IMG/VR virus record: IMGVR_UViG_3300046535_001514
Span: 1-40,712 of that record
Reading direction: 5' to 3' (one strand)
Length of the DNA: 40,712 nt
From: a virus
Positions 1 through 5,547 of the stretch are shown one piece after another. A program made the position numbers and the translations under genes. Numbering within the stretch: the first letter of the stretch is position 1; each line of letters opens with the position of its first letter. The notes beneath the pieces are model-generated. The model did not search any database. It worked only from the letters and a program-made list of their open reading frames with translations, and was not told where the DNA came from.

Positions 1-375
1 CTCATAGAATCCCCAGAAACTAAATACCGTGTAATCAGCATAGTTGCTCACGCTCTCAGCAGTATCTACGGTTATAAATGTACATAGCATCTCTGGATAT
101 TTATCGAGCAGCTCAAAGTGATCGGTCTTGAAAATACCCCCGCCGGCGGGCTGCGGCGTACCTTGATATTGCGCCCAATACACATACTCATTGAACTTCC
201 TCTCAGCATCTAGCATTTCTCGGGTAATGAGATTTGGTGCCAAAATATTACCGTGGACATCCTCTGCTTGTAATAGCAGATGATTCCACTTGGCTCCGTC
301 TTTGCCAGCCAATAGGAATGCTTGGAGGTCATCTTCGTGTAGTGCATGGCCAATGCCAATGATCGGCACATTCGG
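1..375. repeat. Diverged terminal overlap, left copy (pairs with 40338-40712)
   Basis: The first 375 bases align without gaps to the last 375. I count 25 differences. Twenty-two fall at third codon positions of the terminase frame, and only one (position 200, Arg versus Lys) changes an amino acid. This looks like two alleles of one locus from a mixed phage population, joined at the ends of a circular or circularly permuted genome. It does not look like an exact packaged terminal repeat. Confidence 0.9.
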
Positions 376-1008
376 ACTGCGTGGACGAGTCTTGATTGTG
401 TTATTGAAGTTGTCGATGACCGACTGTCGCATCGTGTCACTGAAGACTTCGTCGGGCTTGTGCATATCATCCATCAGCACCCCGCCGCTGAAGCGCTGCA
501 AATTAGGCAGTCCCGCATCTTGACCAGTAATCGCACCTTGAGAACCAAAAGCCTTTACCGCGCCCCCGTAGTTTGTTCGAAAGTCAGCCTTGGCCGAACT
601 ATCTCGAGAAATCTCGACGCCGAAAAGATGCCGATACATGGGCATTTCTATGATCGACTTGATATTAGCAGTATGTCCTGCGGCTAGCTCTGAGCTATAG
701 CTTATGTAGATGAACTTGCAGTCAGGATAGTGAGCCAAAGCCCACGGAATAAAATAGGTTATCAGTGTTGATTTTCCGTGCCCAGGCGGCAGCGTCATCC
801 ATACTCGCCGCTCTTTCATGTAAAACACATCAGTGAGCATGCGAGCGATTGTTATTTGATGGGCTTCGCGGCTGGCAGGCTGGGAGATGACAAAGTCACG
901 CCCAGTGCGTAGCTTGAAAAAGGTTTGCGTGAAAAGCAATAAAGAGCCGAGAAGCTTTGCTTTAAGCTCCGCCGCGCGTGGGTCACTCTCGATGCCGGTT
1001 GCGATCAC
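1..1008 (-). CDS. Terminase large subunit, N-terminal part (cut by window edge)
   Basis: This is the ATPase half of the DNA-packaging motor, which binds the procapsid portal and drives genome translocation. The frame is open from a GTG at 1008-1006 down to base 1. No ATG is available, because the frame is closed by a TGA eight codons upstream of the GTG. A Walker A motif PPGHGKST lies at residues 74-81 and a Walker B VLMDD at 177-181. The start lies 2 bp after the putative small terminase gene. The protein continues in frame at the other end of the window (40337 to 39792), giving about 517 residues, similar to P22-type large terminases. Bases 1-375 are also present as a second allele at the right end. 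Confidence 0.93.
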   Translation of the reverse strand, partial: MIATGIESDPRAAELKAKLLGSLLLFTQTFFKLRTGRDFVISQPASREAHQITIARMLTDVFYMKERRVWMTLPPGHGKSTLITYFIPWALAHYPDCKFIYISYSSELAAGHTANIKSIIEMPMYRHLFGVEISRDSSAKADFRTNYGGAVKAFGSQGAITGQDAGLPNLQRFSGGVLMDDMHKPDEVFSDTMRQSVIDNFNNTIKTRPRSPNVPIIGIGHALHEDDLQAFLLAGKDGAKWNHLLLQAEDVHGNILAPNLITREMLDAERKFNEYVYWAQYQGTPQPAGGGIFKTDHFELLDKYPEMLCTFITVDTAESVSNYADYTVFSFWGFYE

Positions 1009-1010
1009 TA

Positions 1011-1322
1011 CTAATAGTCTCTTTTGTGTTCATCAAGAAGCGGACTCATAACCGCATTTACAGCATCTAGCATAGCGCTGTGCTGCGACTCATCTGTCTT
1101 GTGCTCAACTGATTTGAAAGTCTGCGAACTCTTCTCACAGAGCACGGTCATAGCTCTGACGCGCATGCCCCAATCGATGCCTGCGAATTTCTCTCCTTCG
1201 GCTTTTGCGACTTCAATTAAAGCCTGCACCGGATTAAAGCCTGCTTTTTCGCACTCCGCGACCACGTCAAAGAAGCGCCTTCCGGTTGGGCCGGGCGGTC
1301 TTCCGCGTTTTCGCACTGCCAT
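1011..1322 (-). CDS. Putative terminase small subunit
   Basis: A 103-residue protein directly upstream of the large terminase, the usual place for the DNA-recognition subunit. The N-terminus is very basic with an AT-hook-like RKRGRPPGP (residues 4-12), which could bind AT-rich DNA. The rest is a helical region starting about residue 17 (FFDVVAECEKAGFNPVQAL) followed by a second helical half. The start codon overlaps the stop of the upstream gene by one base (TAATG), which implies translational coupling. The function is assigned from position and size, since small terminases are poorly conserved. Confidence 0.72.
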   Translation of the reverse strand: MAVRKRGRPPGPTGRRFFDVVAECEKAGFNPVQALIEVAKAEGEKFAGIDWGMRVRAMTVLCEKSSQTFKSVEHKTDESQHSAMLDAVNAVMSPLLDEHKRDY

Positions 1323-1564
1323 TAAGCCACCGGCTTGATTTTAGGCGGCCTGCCCATCCTTTTTCGTTCCTTCTCTTCCTTAGCAGGCATCTTAACCTCT
1401 TCGAAAACACTGTTTTCAGCTGTGTGCGTCAGTGTTTCAGCGGTTTTCAGCGTATGCGCGTAGCCTTGCGGAATCGTCAGGCAAGTGCAATCTGTCGGCA
1501 TAAGCCCCAAGCCTTTCATCTTTCCGCTTCCACCGCACATCCGGCAATTTTTCAATAAATTCAT
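1322..1564 (-). CDS. Small zinc-motif / AT-hook protein, first gene of the late operon
   Basis: An 80-residue protein of unknown function. Near the N-terminus it has CRMCGGSGKMKG followed by CTC, a DnaJ-like CxxCxGxG pattern that probably binds one zinc ion. The C-terminus is a basic AT-hook-like KRMGRPPKIK, echoing the AT-hook at the start of the next gene. The two stop/start codons overlap. It is the first gene after the late promoter at 1640-1612. Its ATG sits at the end of the second operator repeat, and no good Shine-Dalgarno sequence is visible, so initiation may be nearly leaderless or regulated. Confidence 0.72.
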   Translation of the reverse strand: MNLLKNCRMCGGSGKMKGLGLMPTDCTCLTIPQGYAHTLKTAETLTHTAENSVFEEVKMPAKEEKERKRMGRPPKIKPVA

Positions 1565-1603
1565 GTAGTTATCACACTTATGGTTGTAGTTATCACACTT
1601 ATG
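1562..1603 (-). repeat. Two tandem 21-bp operator-like repeats at the start of the late operon
   Basis: On the minus strand, CATAAGTGTGATAACTACA occurs at 1603-1585 and again at 1582-1564, exactly 21 bp apart (two helical turns). The second copy runs into the ATG of the first gene. The core CATAAGTGTGATAA occurs only once more as an exact copy-set, as a palindrome at 33525-33558 behind another promoter. The repeats lie just downstream of the expected transcription start, a good place for a repressor roadblock or a leader-RNA element. Confidence 0.75.
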
Positions 1604-1611
1604 AGGTGCCA

Positions 1612-1640
1612 GCTATATCATGCGTTTCAACGTTTGTCAA
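1612..1640 (-). promoter_or_regulatory. Leftward sigma70-type promoter of the packaging/late operon
   Basis: On the minus strand, a perfect -35 TTGACA (1640-1635) is followed by a 17-bp spacer and a -10 TATAGC (1617-1612) preceded by TG (TGATATAGC, extended -10 form). The upstream stretch AAAACGCTTGACAAAC matches the promoter at 33591 in 15 of 16 positions. It would fire into the zinc/AT-hook, TerS and TerL genes. Confidence 0.7.
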
Positions 1641-1715
1641 GCGTTTTCTTCATCTTTCGCACCCAAACTGTACAAAAAATGGTCAATCTACTGAGCGGCT
1701 TGTCTCACTTAATCC

Positions 1716-1743
1716 TTGCTTGTCTCACTTTTTATGCTATACT
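1716..1743 (+). promoter_or_regulatory. Rightward extended -10 promoter
   Basis: TTGCTT (1716-1721), a 16-bp spacer and TGCTATACT (1735-1743), an extended -10 hexamer with five of six consensus bases. It lies about 50 bp upstream of the first rightward gene. The -35 region sits inside a direct repeat, GCTTGTCTCACTT at 1698-1710 and 1718-1730, 20 bp apart, which could be an activator or repressor site. Confidence 0.65.
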
Positions 1744-1753
1744 GAGTTCAGGT

Positions 1754-1777
1754 CATCACATCCCGTGATGGCATCAC
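1754..1777. promoter_or_regulatory. Palindromic operator after the rightward promoter
   Basis: CATCACATCCCGTGATG (1754-1770) is a 6-bp inverted repeat with a 5-bp spacer. It is followed at once by a third half-site, CATCAC (1772-1777). It starts about ten bases after the -10 box, so a bound dimer would cover the transcription start. The binding protein is not identifiable from sequence. Confidence 0.55.
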
Positions 1778-1792
1778 TTAAAGGATAAAGCA

Positions 1793-2056
1793 ATGACAAA
1801 ACCATTCAAATTTTATATATCAAATTCTTTAACGCTAGAGACATTTGGAGCAGACACTTTGCCGCAAGCACAAGAAATATTAAATGCCATCATAGCGTCT
1901 GGAAGAATCCCAAGTGCTGATAGTGCTGAATCTATGCCAGAGATTTATACACTTGCTGAGATAAAAGAATTGTTCGATGGTGATGATGAATTTGATTTAG
2001 GGGGATTTGCAGACAATACGCATTTAAACAAATACATTCAACCAACTAGAGGATAA
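1793..2056 (+). CDS. Small acidic protein of unknown function
   Basis: An 87-residue protein, first gene of the rightward cluster, starting after AAAGGATAAAGCAATG. It is acidic and looks alpha/beta (TLAEIKELFDGDDEFDLGG near the C-terminus), with no membrane segment or recognisable domain. The leader sequence is shared almost base for base with the next two genes. The role is probably early host takeover, judging only from position behind its own promoter. Confidence 0.75.
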   Translation: MTKPFKFYISNSLTLETFGADTLPQAQEILNAIIASGRIPSADSAESMPEIYTLAEIKELFDGDDEFDLGGFADNTHLNKYIQPTRG

Positions 2057-2061
2057 AAACA

Positions 2062-2436
2062 ATGACAAACTTAAACGCAACATATATTGCTGATGATTAC
2101 AAAAGATACGGCGAGAAAACACCAAACATAATCGCGGGTGCAGAAAGACTGGCAATCTGGGTTACTTCCGGCGGATCAGTTGACGATCCCATTTACGATT
2201 TTTTTGATAATCTCGATTACACGAATTTTGAAGCTATGACAAAAAAAGATCGGGATTCTTTGAAAATACTCTTAGTATATCATATTTCCGGCGAGGAAGA
2301 TTCATTTTTATCTTTTGATGATGGAGATTTTATTATACGCGCACCCGCGGGCAAAAAACTTGAAGCATTAGCAGATAAAGTTATATCTGCATATATAGAT
2401 ATCTGGAAGTTCAAGCATATGTGGGACAATCGCTAG
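2062..2436 (+). CDS. Hypothetical acidic protein
   Basis: A 124-residue soluble protein with no domain I recognise. It starts 5 bp after the previous stop behind AGAGGATAAAAACAATG, the same type of ribosome site as its neighbours. Sequence features are an N-terminal segment (IADDYKRYGEKTPNIIAGAE), a middle rich in Asp and Phe, and a helical C-terminus ending KFKHMWDNR. It probably belongs to the same early transcript as the genes on either side. Confidence 0.75.
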   Translation: MTNLNATYIADDYKRYGEKTPNIIAGAERLAIWVTSGGSVDDPIYDFFDNLDYTNFEAMTKKDRDSLKILLVYHISGEEDSFLSFDDGDFIIRAPAGKKLEALADKVISAYIDIWKFKHMWDNR

Positions 2437-2474
2437 ATCTAATCTTAATTAACTATCAACTAAAGGATAAAACA

Positions 2475-2741
2475 ATGAAACAACGAGAGATTTTAAGCTT
2501 TTCTGACCGCGGCAGGCAGCATCTAATCAACGAACTCTGCACTATCTACCAGCCGCTATTCGTCGCCAGGTATCTTAGCGAAGATGCTATAGCTGAATAT
2601 CTTGCTTATGCAAAGAACGCCTATAGTACGATGTGCACTATCCAGGGGGCATTTGAGAATTCAGCAAAGCCTGTCTATTTCGACGAAGATGACTTCGAGT
2701 GGAGTCTTGATCTAACCAACGCTAAGGAGGATGCCGAATAA
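2475..2741 (+). CDS. Hypothetical 88-residue protein
   Basis: Starts at the ATG at 2475, because AAAGGATAAAACAATG gives a good ribosome site there that matches the two genes upstream. An in-frame ATG at 2421 lies inside the preceding gene and has none. The protein is mostly helical (QREILSFSDRGRQHLINELC at the start) with an acidic end. The stop TAA overlaps the next ATG by one base. No function recognised. Confidence 0.72.
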   Translation: MKQREILSFSDRGRQHLINELCTIYQPLFVARYLSEDAIAEYLAYAKNAYSTMCTIQGAFENSAKPVYFDEDDFEWSLDLTNAKEDAE

Positions 2742-2920
2742 TGCATAAACTAATCAGCGGTTTCTACATCTTTTACTGCGTCGCACTCTTGCTTTTGCCT
2801 CTAACCTGTCTATTCGTGAAGCGGCCAGGCTGGTGGATATTGGCTATACTCATCAATGTGGGCTTCTGGGGATATCAGCTTATGGCTATGAGCGGAATCG
2901 GCATACTCACGATTTTTTGA
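2741..2920 (+). CDS. Small two-helix membrane protein
   Basis: A 59-residue protein. Residues 4-25 and 32-50 are strongly hydrophobic, separated by a short basic turn (FVKRPGWW), so it is likely a hairpin in the inner membrane. A very strong ribosome site, AAGGAGG, lies at 2724-2730. The start overlaps the previous stop (TAATG) and the stop overlaps the next start (TGATG). This tight coupling supports a real gene. Possible roles are superinfection exclusion or a membrane anchor; neither is shown by sequence. Confidence 0.7.
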   Translation: MHKLISGFYIFYCVALLLLPLTCLFVKRPGWWILAILINVGFWGYQLMAMSGIGILTIF

Positions 2921-3216
2921 TGAAAGTCTCTTTAGCAACCGCCGCTAAGATCATAACGAACCTTAGCGGCATTCGCATGTCTCGTAAATCATTCCTAAAC
3001 CAAGTAATCAGAGGCGGGTGGCCATACCCAGTATACAAGCCAAACCCAACCATGTACCCGTTTAGGCTATATCTCGTTAACGATACTGATGCTGTTGAGT
3101 ACTCAAAGACTTACAAGGGGTTCGAGATCGGTAGGCCTAAGCTCATGACGCCCGAATTGTTCTCAAAATCACTTGATGTGCTTGAATCTGTGATAAATAG
3201 TTGCACCCCCCACTGA
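2920..3216 (+). CDS. Hypothetical basic protein, possibly DNA-binding
   Basis: A 98-residue protein, last of the rightward cluster, starting at the TGATG overlap at 2920. The in-frame ATG further upstream lies inside the membrane-protein gene and lacks a ribosome site. The N-terminal half (LATAAKIITNLSGIRMSRKS) could form a helix-turn-helix, and the middle is basic and aromatic (GGWPYPVYKPNPTMYPFR). No confident family match. A regulator role is only a suggestion. Confidence 0.68.
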   Translation: MKVSLATAAKIITNLSGIRMSRKSFLNQVIRGGWPYPVYKPNPTMYPFRLYLVNDTDAVEYSKTYKGFEIGRPKLMTPELFSKSLDVLESVINSCTPH

Positions 3217-3573
3217 CCAAGGATGGCTCGGGCATTGAAAACTAACAATCTGCTATTGAGAACAGATCACAAAGATGCACGAGATGTCGAGCGCGCGGGG
3301 GATGCGGCGTAGGTTTCTCCAGCTTTGAATGATCGCCCCACTCTTACGCTTACGGGCTTCCTACCGTCAAGGGTGACGGGCGTGCTGGCAACGCTTGTCT
3401 AAGTCTATTCTATTATCTCTTTGTTGACGATAAGATGCCCATGCTTCCCAATGTAAACAAACTTCAGAATAATCAATTGACATCGTTTGCATAAGAGAGT
3501 TACATCACCCACATCATTCATGGGCGGATTTGGCAAAAAACAACTATGCCCGAAAACTTTACAGATGAGCCTT
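3217..3573. other. Convergent intergenic region without a clear gene
   Basis: About 357 bp between the rightward cluster and the end of the leftward accessory operon. It contains a short hairpin, CCGTCA/TGACGG with an AGGG loop (3364-3379), and an isolated TTGACA at 3476-3481 without a convincing -10. No reading frame of useful length with a ribosome site was seen. Base composition is more GC-rich at 3280-3400 than around it, so a structured RNA or terminator region is possible but unproven. Confidence 0.4.
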
Positions 3574-3732
3574 TTAATCATAAAAAACTTCCTTTATGCT
3601 ACCAATACCCCACTCATATCTATGCACTATTCGTGCATTACATCTCTCGCATAAAAATTCAGAATACAGCCATATTGACTTGGTAGGCTTCAATTTATGC
3701 CCAAAAACCCAACAGCGAAATCTCTTTAGCAT
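3574..3732 (-). CDS. Small zinc-ribbon-like protein, paralogue of the next gene upstream
   Basis: A 52-residue protein with the start at 3732 (MLKRFRCWVFGHK), 4 bp after the upstream stop and preceded by GGA. A longer in-frame start at 3768 would overlap the upstream gene by 32 bp. The layout CWVFGH, then CERCNARIV, resembles small prophage proteins of the DUF1660 type (C-x-x-FGH and CxxC), which probably bind zinc. The upstream gene at 3737-3922 has the same CxxFGH/CxRCG order, so the pair looks like a tandem duplication. Function unknown. Confidence 0.65.
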   Translation of the reverse strand: MLKRFRCWVFGHKLKPTKSIWLYSEFLCERCNARIVHRYEWGIGSIKEVFYD

Positions 3733-3736
3733 TTTA

Positions 3737-3922
3737 TCAATTCCAGGTAAGTTCGTGATCTTTATCACACTTCTTGCAGCGCTTCTCGTATACCTTTCCG
3801 CAGCGAATGCACTGCAATATAGCCATGCGTGACGGATTGTGGATAAATTTTATCTCCCAATCGTGTCCGAACGCTTTACAGAGAAAGCGTTTGTAAATCT
3901 TAATATCAATCTCTGGGGGCAT
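3737..3922 (-). CDS. Small zinc-ribbon-like protein (DUF1660-like)
   Basis: A 61-residue protein. Motifs in order are CKAFGHDWEIKF (about residues 15-26), CIRCG (about 38-42) and CKKCDKDH near the end, enough cysteines and histidines for one or two zinc sites. It is paralogous to the next gene. The start lies 2 bp after the stop of the preceding gene in the leftward operon. No enzymatic residues seen. It is probably a small nucleic-acid- or protein-binding accessory factor, by inference. Confidence 0.7.
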   Translation of the reverse strand: MPPEIDIKIYKRFLCKAFGHDWEIKFIHNPSRMAILQCIRCGKVYEKRCKKCDKDHELTWN

Positions 3923-3924
3923 CG

Positions 3925-4227
3925 TTAGTCTCCTTCTCTCGCCACACTCGCCACATTTTCGAGTGGATAAATTAATGTTTGATCACCAACTAAGACAAAA
4001 ACCAACATTATTTCAAAATTGCATACTGAGAATCCAGTAACAACCCCCCTTTTACCATCTGAGGTCGTAACTTTATCGCCAATTTTAACTTTTGGCGCTG
4101 CTTTTCTCAATTTCTCAAACTTTCTATGCTGATGGCTTTCGATACAGCAATTAACGAACACAATAAGTATACAACTAACAAAAAAAGCAATACCAAATAC
4201 TTCCAAAAAAGATAAAGTATTACTCAT
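3925..4227 (-). CDS. Membrane-anchored KOW/SH3-like protein (YajC-like layout)
   Basis: A 100-residue protein. Residues 8-28 form one transmembrane helix (FGIAFFVSCILIVFVNCC). A basic linker follows, then a beta-barrel signature VKIGDKVTTSDGKRGVVTG at about 47-65, so the soluble part should lie in the cytoplasm. The order, one helix then a GDKVxTxxGxxGxV barrel, resembles YajC of the Sec system. It could also simply be a membrane-tethered member of the VGDKV family found elsewhere in this genome. The start overlaps the stop of the preceding small membrane gene (ATGA). Confidence 0.7.
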   Translation of the reverse strand: MSNTLSFLEVFGIAFFVSCILIVFVNCCIESHQHRKFEKLRKAAPKVKIGDKVTTSDGKRGVVTGFSVCNFEIMLVFVLVGDQTLIYPLENVASVAREGD

Positions 4228-4391
4228 ACCTCAGGATCTCCAAACAATAACCTTTCTACTTCCTCTCGATCCTGTTGGCGTTTTTCATCATACTCTTTCC
4301 GAAGTTTCCCCAATCTTCTATCATTCTTTAAGATAAAAATACAGCAGATAAAGGTACCAACATTACATAGTATTATAATTAAATCACTCAT
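4224..4391 (-). CDS. Small single-pass membrane protein with charged tail
   Basis: A 55-residue protein. Residues 3-21 are hydrophobic (DLIIILCNVGTFICCIFIL), followed by a highly charged, probably coiled-coil tail (LGKLRKEYDEKRQQDREEVE). AAAGGAG lies eight bases before the ATG at 4391. The gene overlaps the end of the nuclease gene and the start of the next gene, as expected in a packed operon. Its first residues resemble other tiny membrane peptides at 37362-37493 and 37524-37589. It might be a spanin- or holin-type accessory; unknown. Confidence 0.68.
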   Translation of the reverse strand: MSDLIIILCNVGTFICCIFILKNDRRLGKLRKEYDEKRQQDREEVERLLFGDPEV

Positions 4392-4911
4392 ACTTCGTGC
4401 TCTCCTTTAATCGCTTCTCGAAGTTACGGTCATACACACGATAGAACTGCCGGTCTACGATTGTGCACAGGTTCTCCGCATTCTTGTTTTGTGCGGCTTC
4501 TGAGTAATTGTAGCTACCCAAAATAGTTATGTCATCATCGATCAATATGATCTTGTTATGCGCGATGGCTGGTTTGTAATCTATCCACACTGGAATGCTT
4601 AGAGATTTAAGGTAGTTTGCAGCGCTCTGAGTCGTCTTTCCATCTGTCACCTGTGATTTGTCCAGAACCACTCTGATGAAGACGCCACGCGCCTTAGCGT
4701 TGGCTAGAGCTGCCAGGATGTCAGGATTTGTGAGCACGTAAGCTTGCACCTTGATTGTAACCTGCGCCCCGTCAATCTCATGTATGACCTGGTCTGCGCA
4801 CTGGCCTCCTGGCGTAAAGCAGATGTTGGCGGTTGCTTTCTTGCCAAAGTGGATCGCTGATGCTGACATGCATATAAAAAGTAATGCTACTGCTAATATT
4901 TTATACTTCAT
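4384..4911 (-). CDS. Secreted phospholipase-D-family nuclease (Nuc-like)
   Basis: A 175-residue protein. Residues 1-19 form a signal peptide (MKYKILAVALLFICMSASA) and predict export to the periplasm. One HKD motif is complete: H118, K120, D125, with G132-S133 and N135 after it (AHNKIILIDD, then GSYNYSEAAQNKNAEN). A single HKD motif in about 155 mature residues is typical of the dimeric Nuc/EDTA-resistant endonucleases. Known members cut DNA phosphodiesters without metal. A periplasmic nuclease in a phage accessory operon could destroy incoming competitor DNA or help degrade host DNA at lysis; that role is inference. Confidence 0.85.
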   Translation of the reverse strand: MKYKILAVALLFICMSASAIHFGKKATANICFTPGGQCADQVIHEIDGAQVTIKVQAYVLTNPDILAALANAKARGVFIRVVLDKSQVTDGKTTQSAANYLKSLSIPVWIDYKPAIAHNKIILIDDDITILGSYNYSEAAQNKNAENLCTIVDRQFYRVYDRNFEKRLKESTKYE

Positions 4912-5117
4912 TATCTTCTCCTGATCATTTTTATCTTTCCATCAATCAGCTCAAGTTTTGAATCACAATAGTCTTCGAAATATTCTATCATGGCATTTTG
5001 AAGCTCTTTCAGTGAAAGCAATTCAAAATAAAGTTTGTACGAAGTGAAATTGTTCTCGATATCATTTATCTTTGAATGCATATCTTTCACTCTAAGTTTA
5101 AGGTTTTTATATTTCAT
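4911..5117 (-). CDS. Small helical (coiled-coil) protein
   Basis: A 68-residue protein, mostly helical: LRVKDMHSKINDIENNFTSY then LKELQNAMIEYFEDYCDSKL and a basic end. Three ATGs in a row (5123, 5120, 5117) are possible starts; 5117 is best spaced from GGGG. An ATG at 5150 lies deep in the upstream gene. The stop is adjacent to the nuclease start. No domain recognised. It may partner with one of the neighbouring small proteins. Confidence 0.6.
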   Translation of the reverse strand: MKYKNLKLRVKDMHSKINDIENNFTSYKLYFELLSLKELQNAMIEYFEDYCDSKLELIDGKIKMIRRR

Positions 5118-5337
5118 CATCATCCCCAAAAGTGTTGCAAATGTTTGCAAAGGATTCGAATATCATCCGAGCGCCCTCATCGGATATACAGCGGACTGAA
5201 TCCTTAAGTTTTGTGCGTTGAATGGCAGTGAACACAGGAAGGTTATCTACATAATCATGCAGAATAAACATAAGCTTCAAGGTTATTTCCGTTCTCATAA
5301 ATTCAATGGCATAAAGCGTCTCTTTATCTATCTTCAT
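5107..5337 (-). CDS. Hypothetical helical protein
   Basis: A 76-residue protein from the start at 5337, which is preceded by AGAGGATTGGA. An alternative start five codons upstream (5352) lies next to the previous stop and has no ribosome site. It is helical, with KIDKETLYAIEFMRTEITLK then a Phe/Asp-rich C-terminus (GDDDEI). It overlaps the downstream gene by about ten bases. Function unknown; no catalytic or zinc motif seen. Confidence 0.62.
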   Translation of the reverse strand: MKIDKETLYAIEFMRTEITLKLMFILHDYVDNLPVFTAIQRTKLKDSVRCISDEGARMIFESFANICNTFGDDDEI

Positions 5338-5356
5338 TCCAATCCTCTTCATTAAG

Positions 5357-5458
5357 TTAACAAAAATGCGCCATTATTTCTGCGATACAGAAAATTACCG
5401 CTATAAAGGCACACACTAAGGCAAAAATTACTGCGCTTTCTTTCAAAAAATCTTTCAT
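5357..5458 (-). CDS. Tiny single-pass membrane peptide
   Basis: A 33-residue frame that is almost entirely one transmembrane helix (SAVIFALVCAFIAVIFCIAE) with a charged MKDFLKE start. The upstream GCAAGAAG is a weak ribosome site. It fits exactly between the tRNA gene and the next coding gene, whose possible first start is only 4 bp away. Short size keeps certainty moderate. It belongs to a group of tiny membrane peptides scattered in this genome. Confidence 0.5.
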   Translation of the reverse strand: MKDFLKESAVIFALVCAFIAVIFCIAEIMAHFC

Positions 5459-5470
5459 CTTCTTGCTCTA

Positions 5471-5547
5471 TGGCTCCCCGAACTGGACTCGAACCAGTGA
5501 CCTAGCGATTAACAATCGCGCGCTCTACCGAGCTGAGCTATCAGGGA
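5471..5547 (-). tRNA. tRNA-Asn (anticodon GUU)
   Basis: A full cloverleaf on the minus strand. The acceptor stem pairs TCCCTGA with TCGGGGA. The D arm is AGCTCAGCTCGGTAGAGC. The anticodon arm GCGAT/ATCGC has loop TTGTTAA and anticodon GTT. The T arm is CTGGTTCGAGTCCAG. A discriminator G and an encoded CCA (5473-5471) follow. It closely resembles gammaproteobacterial tRNA-Asn. Its first seven bases overlap the last codon and TGA of the upstream coding gene, so it must be processed out of an mRNA transcript. It is complete, not a truncated attachment-site copy. Confidence 0.95.

Noticed and set aside
1-375. Exact direct terminal repeat of a packaged phage genome
   Set aside because: The two copies differ at 25 of 375 positions. 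True terminal repeats are kept identical by replication.
3239-3310. A 29-codon frame in the convergent gap (starting MARALKTNN)
   Set aside because: Too short, with no ribosome site at proper spacing and no sign of a family.
3476-3510. Rightward promoter from TTGACA at 3476
   Set aside because: No acceptable -10 hexamer lies 16-18 bases downstream, and it would point into the end of a leftward operon.
3762-3772. A further copy of the TTATCACACTTATG operator
   Set aside because: Only the first 11 bases match, and they encode KKCDK of a zinc-motif protein in frame, so coding constraint explains the match.
5471-5547. Attachment site (att) of an integrated prophage in tRNA-Asn
   Set aside because: The tRNA is complete and inside a phage operon, no integrase gene is visible, and no second copy of its 3' part was seen in the window.
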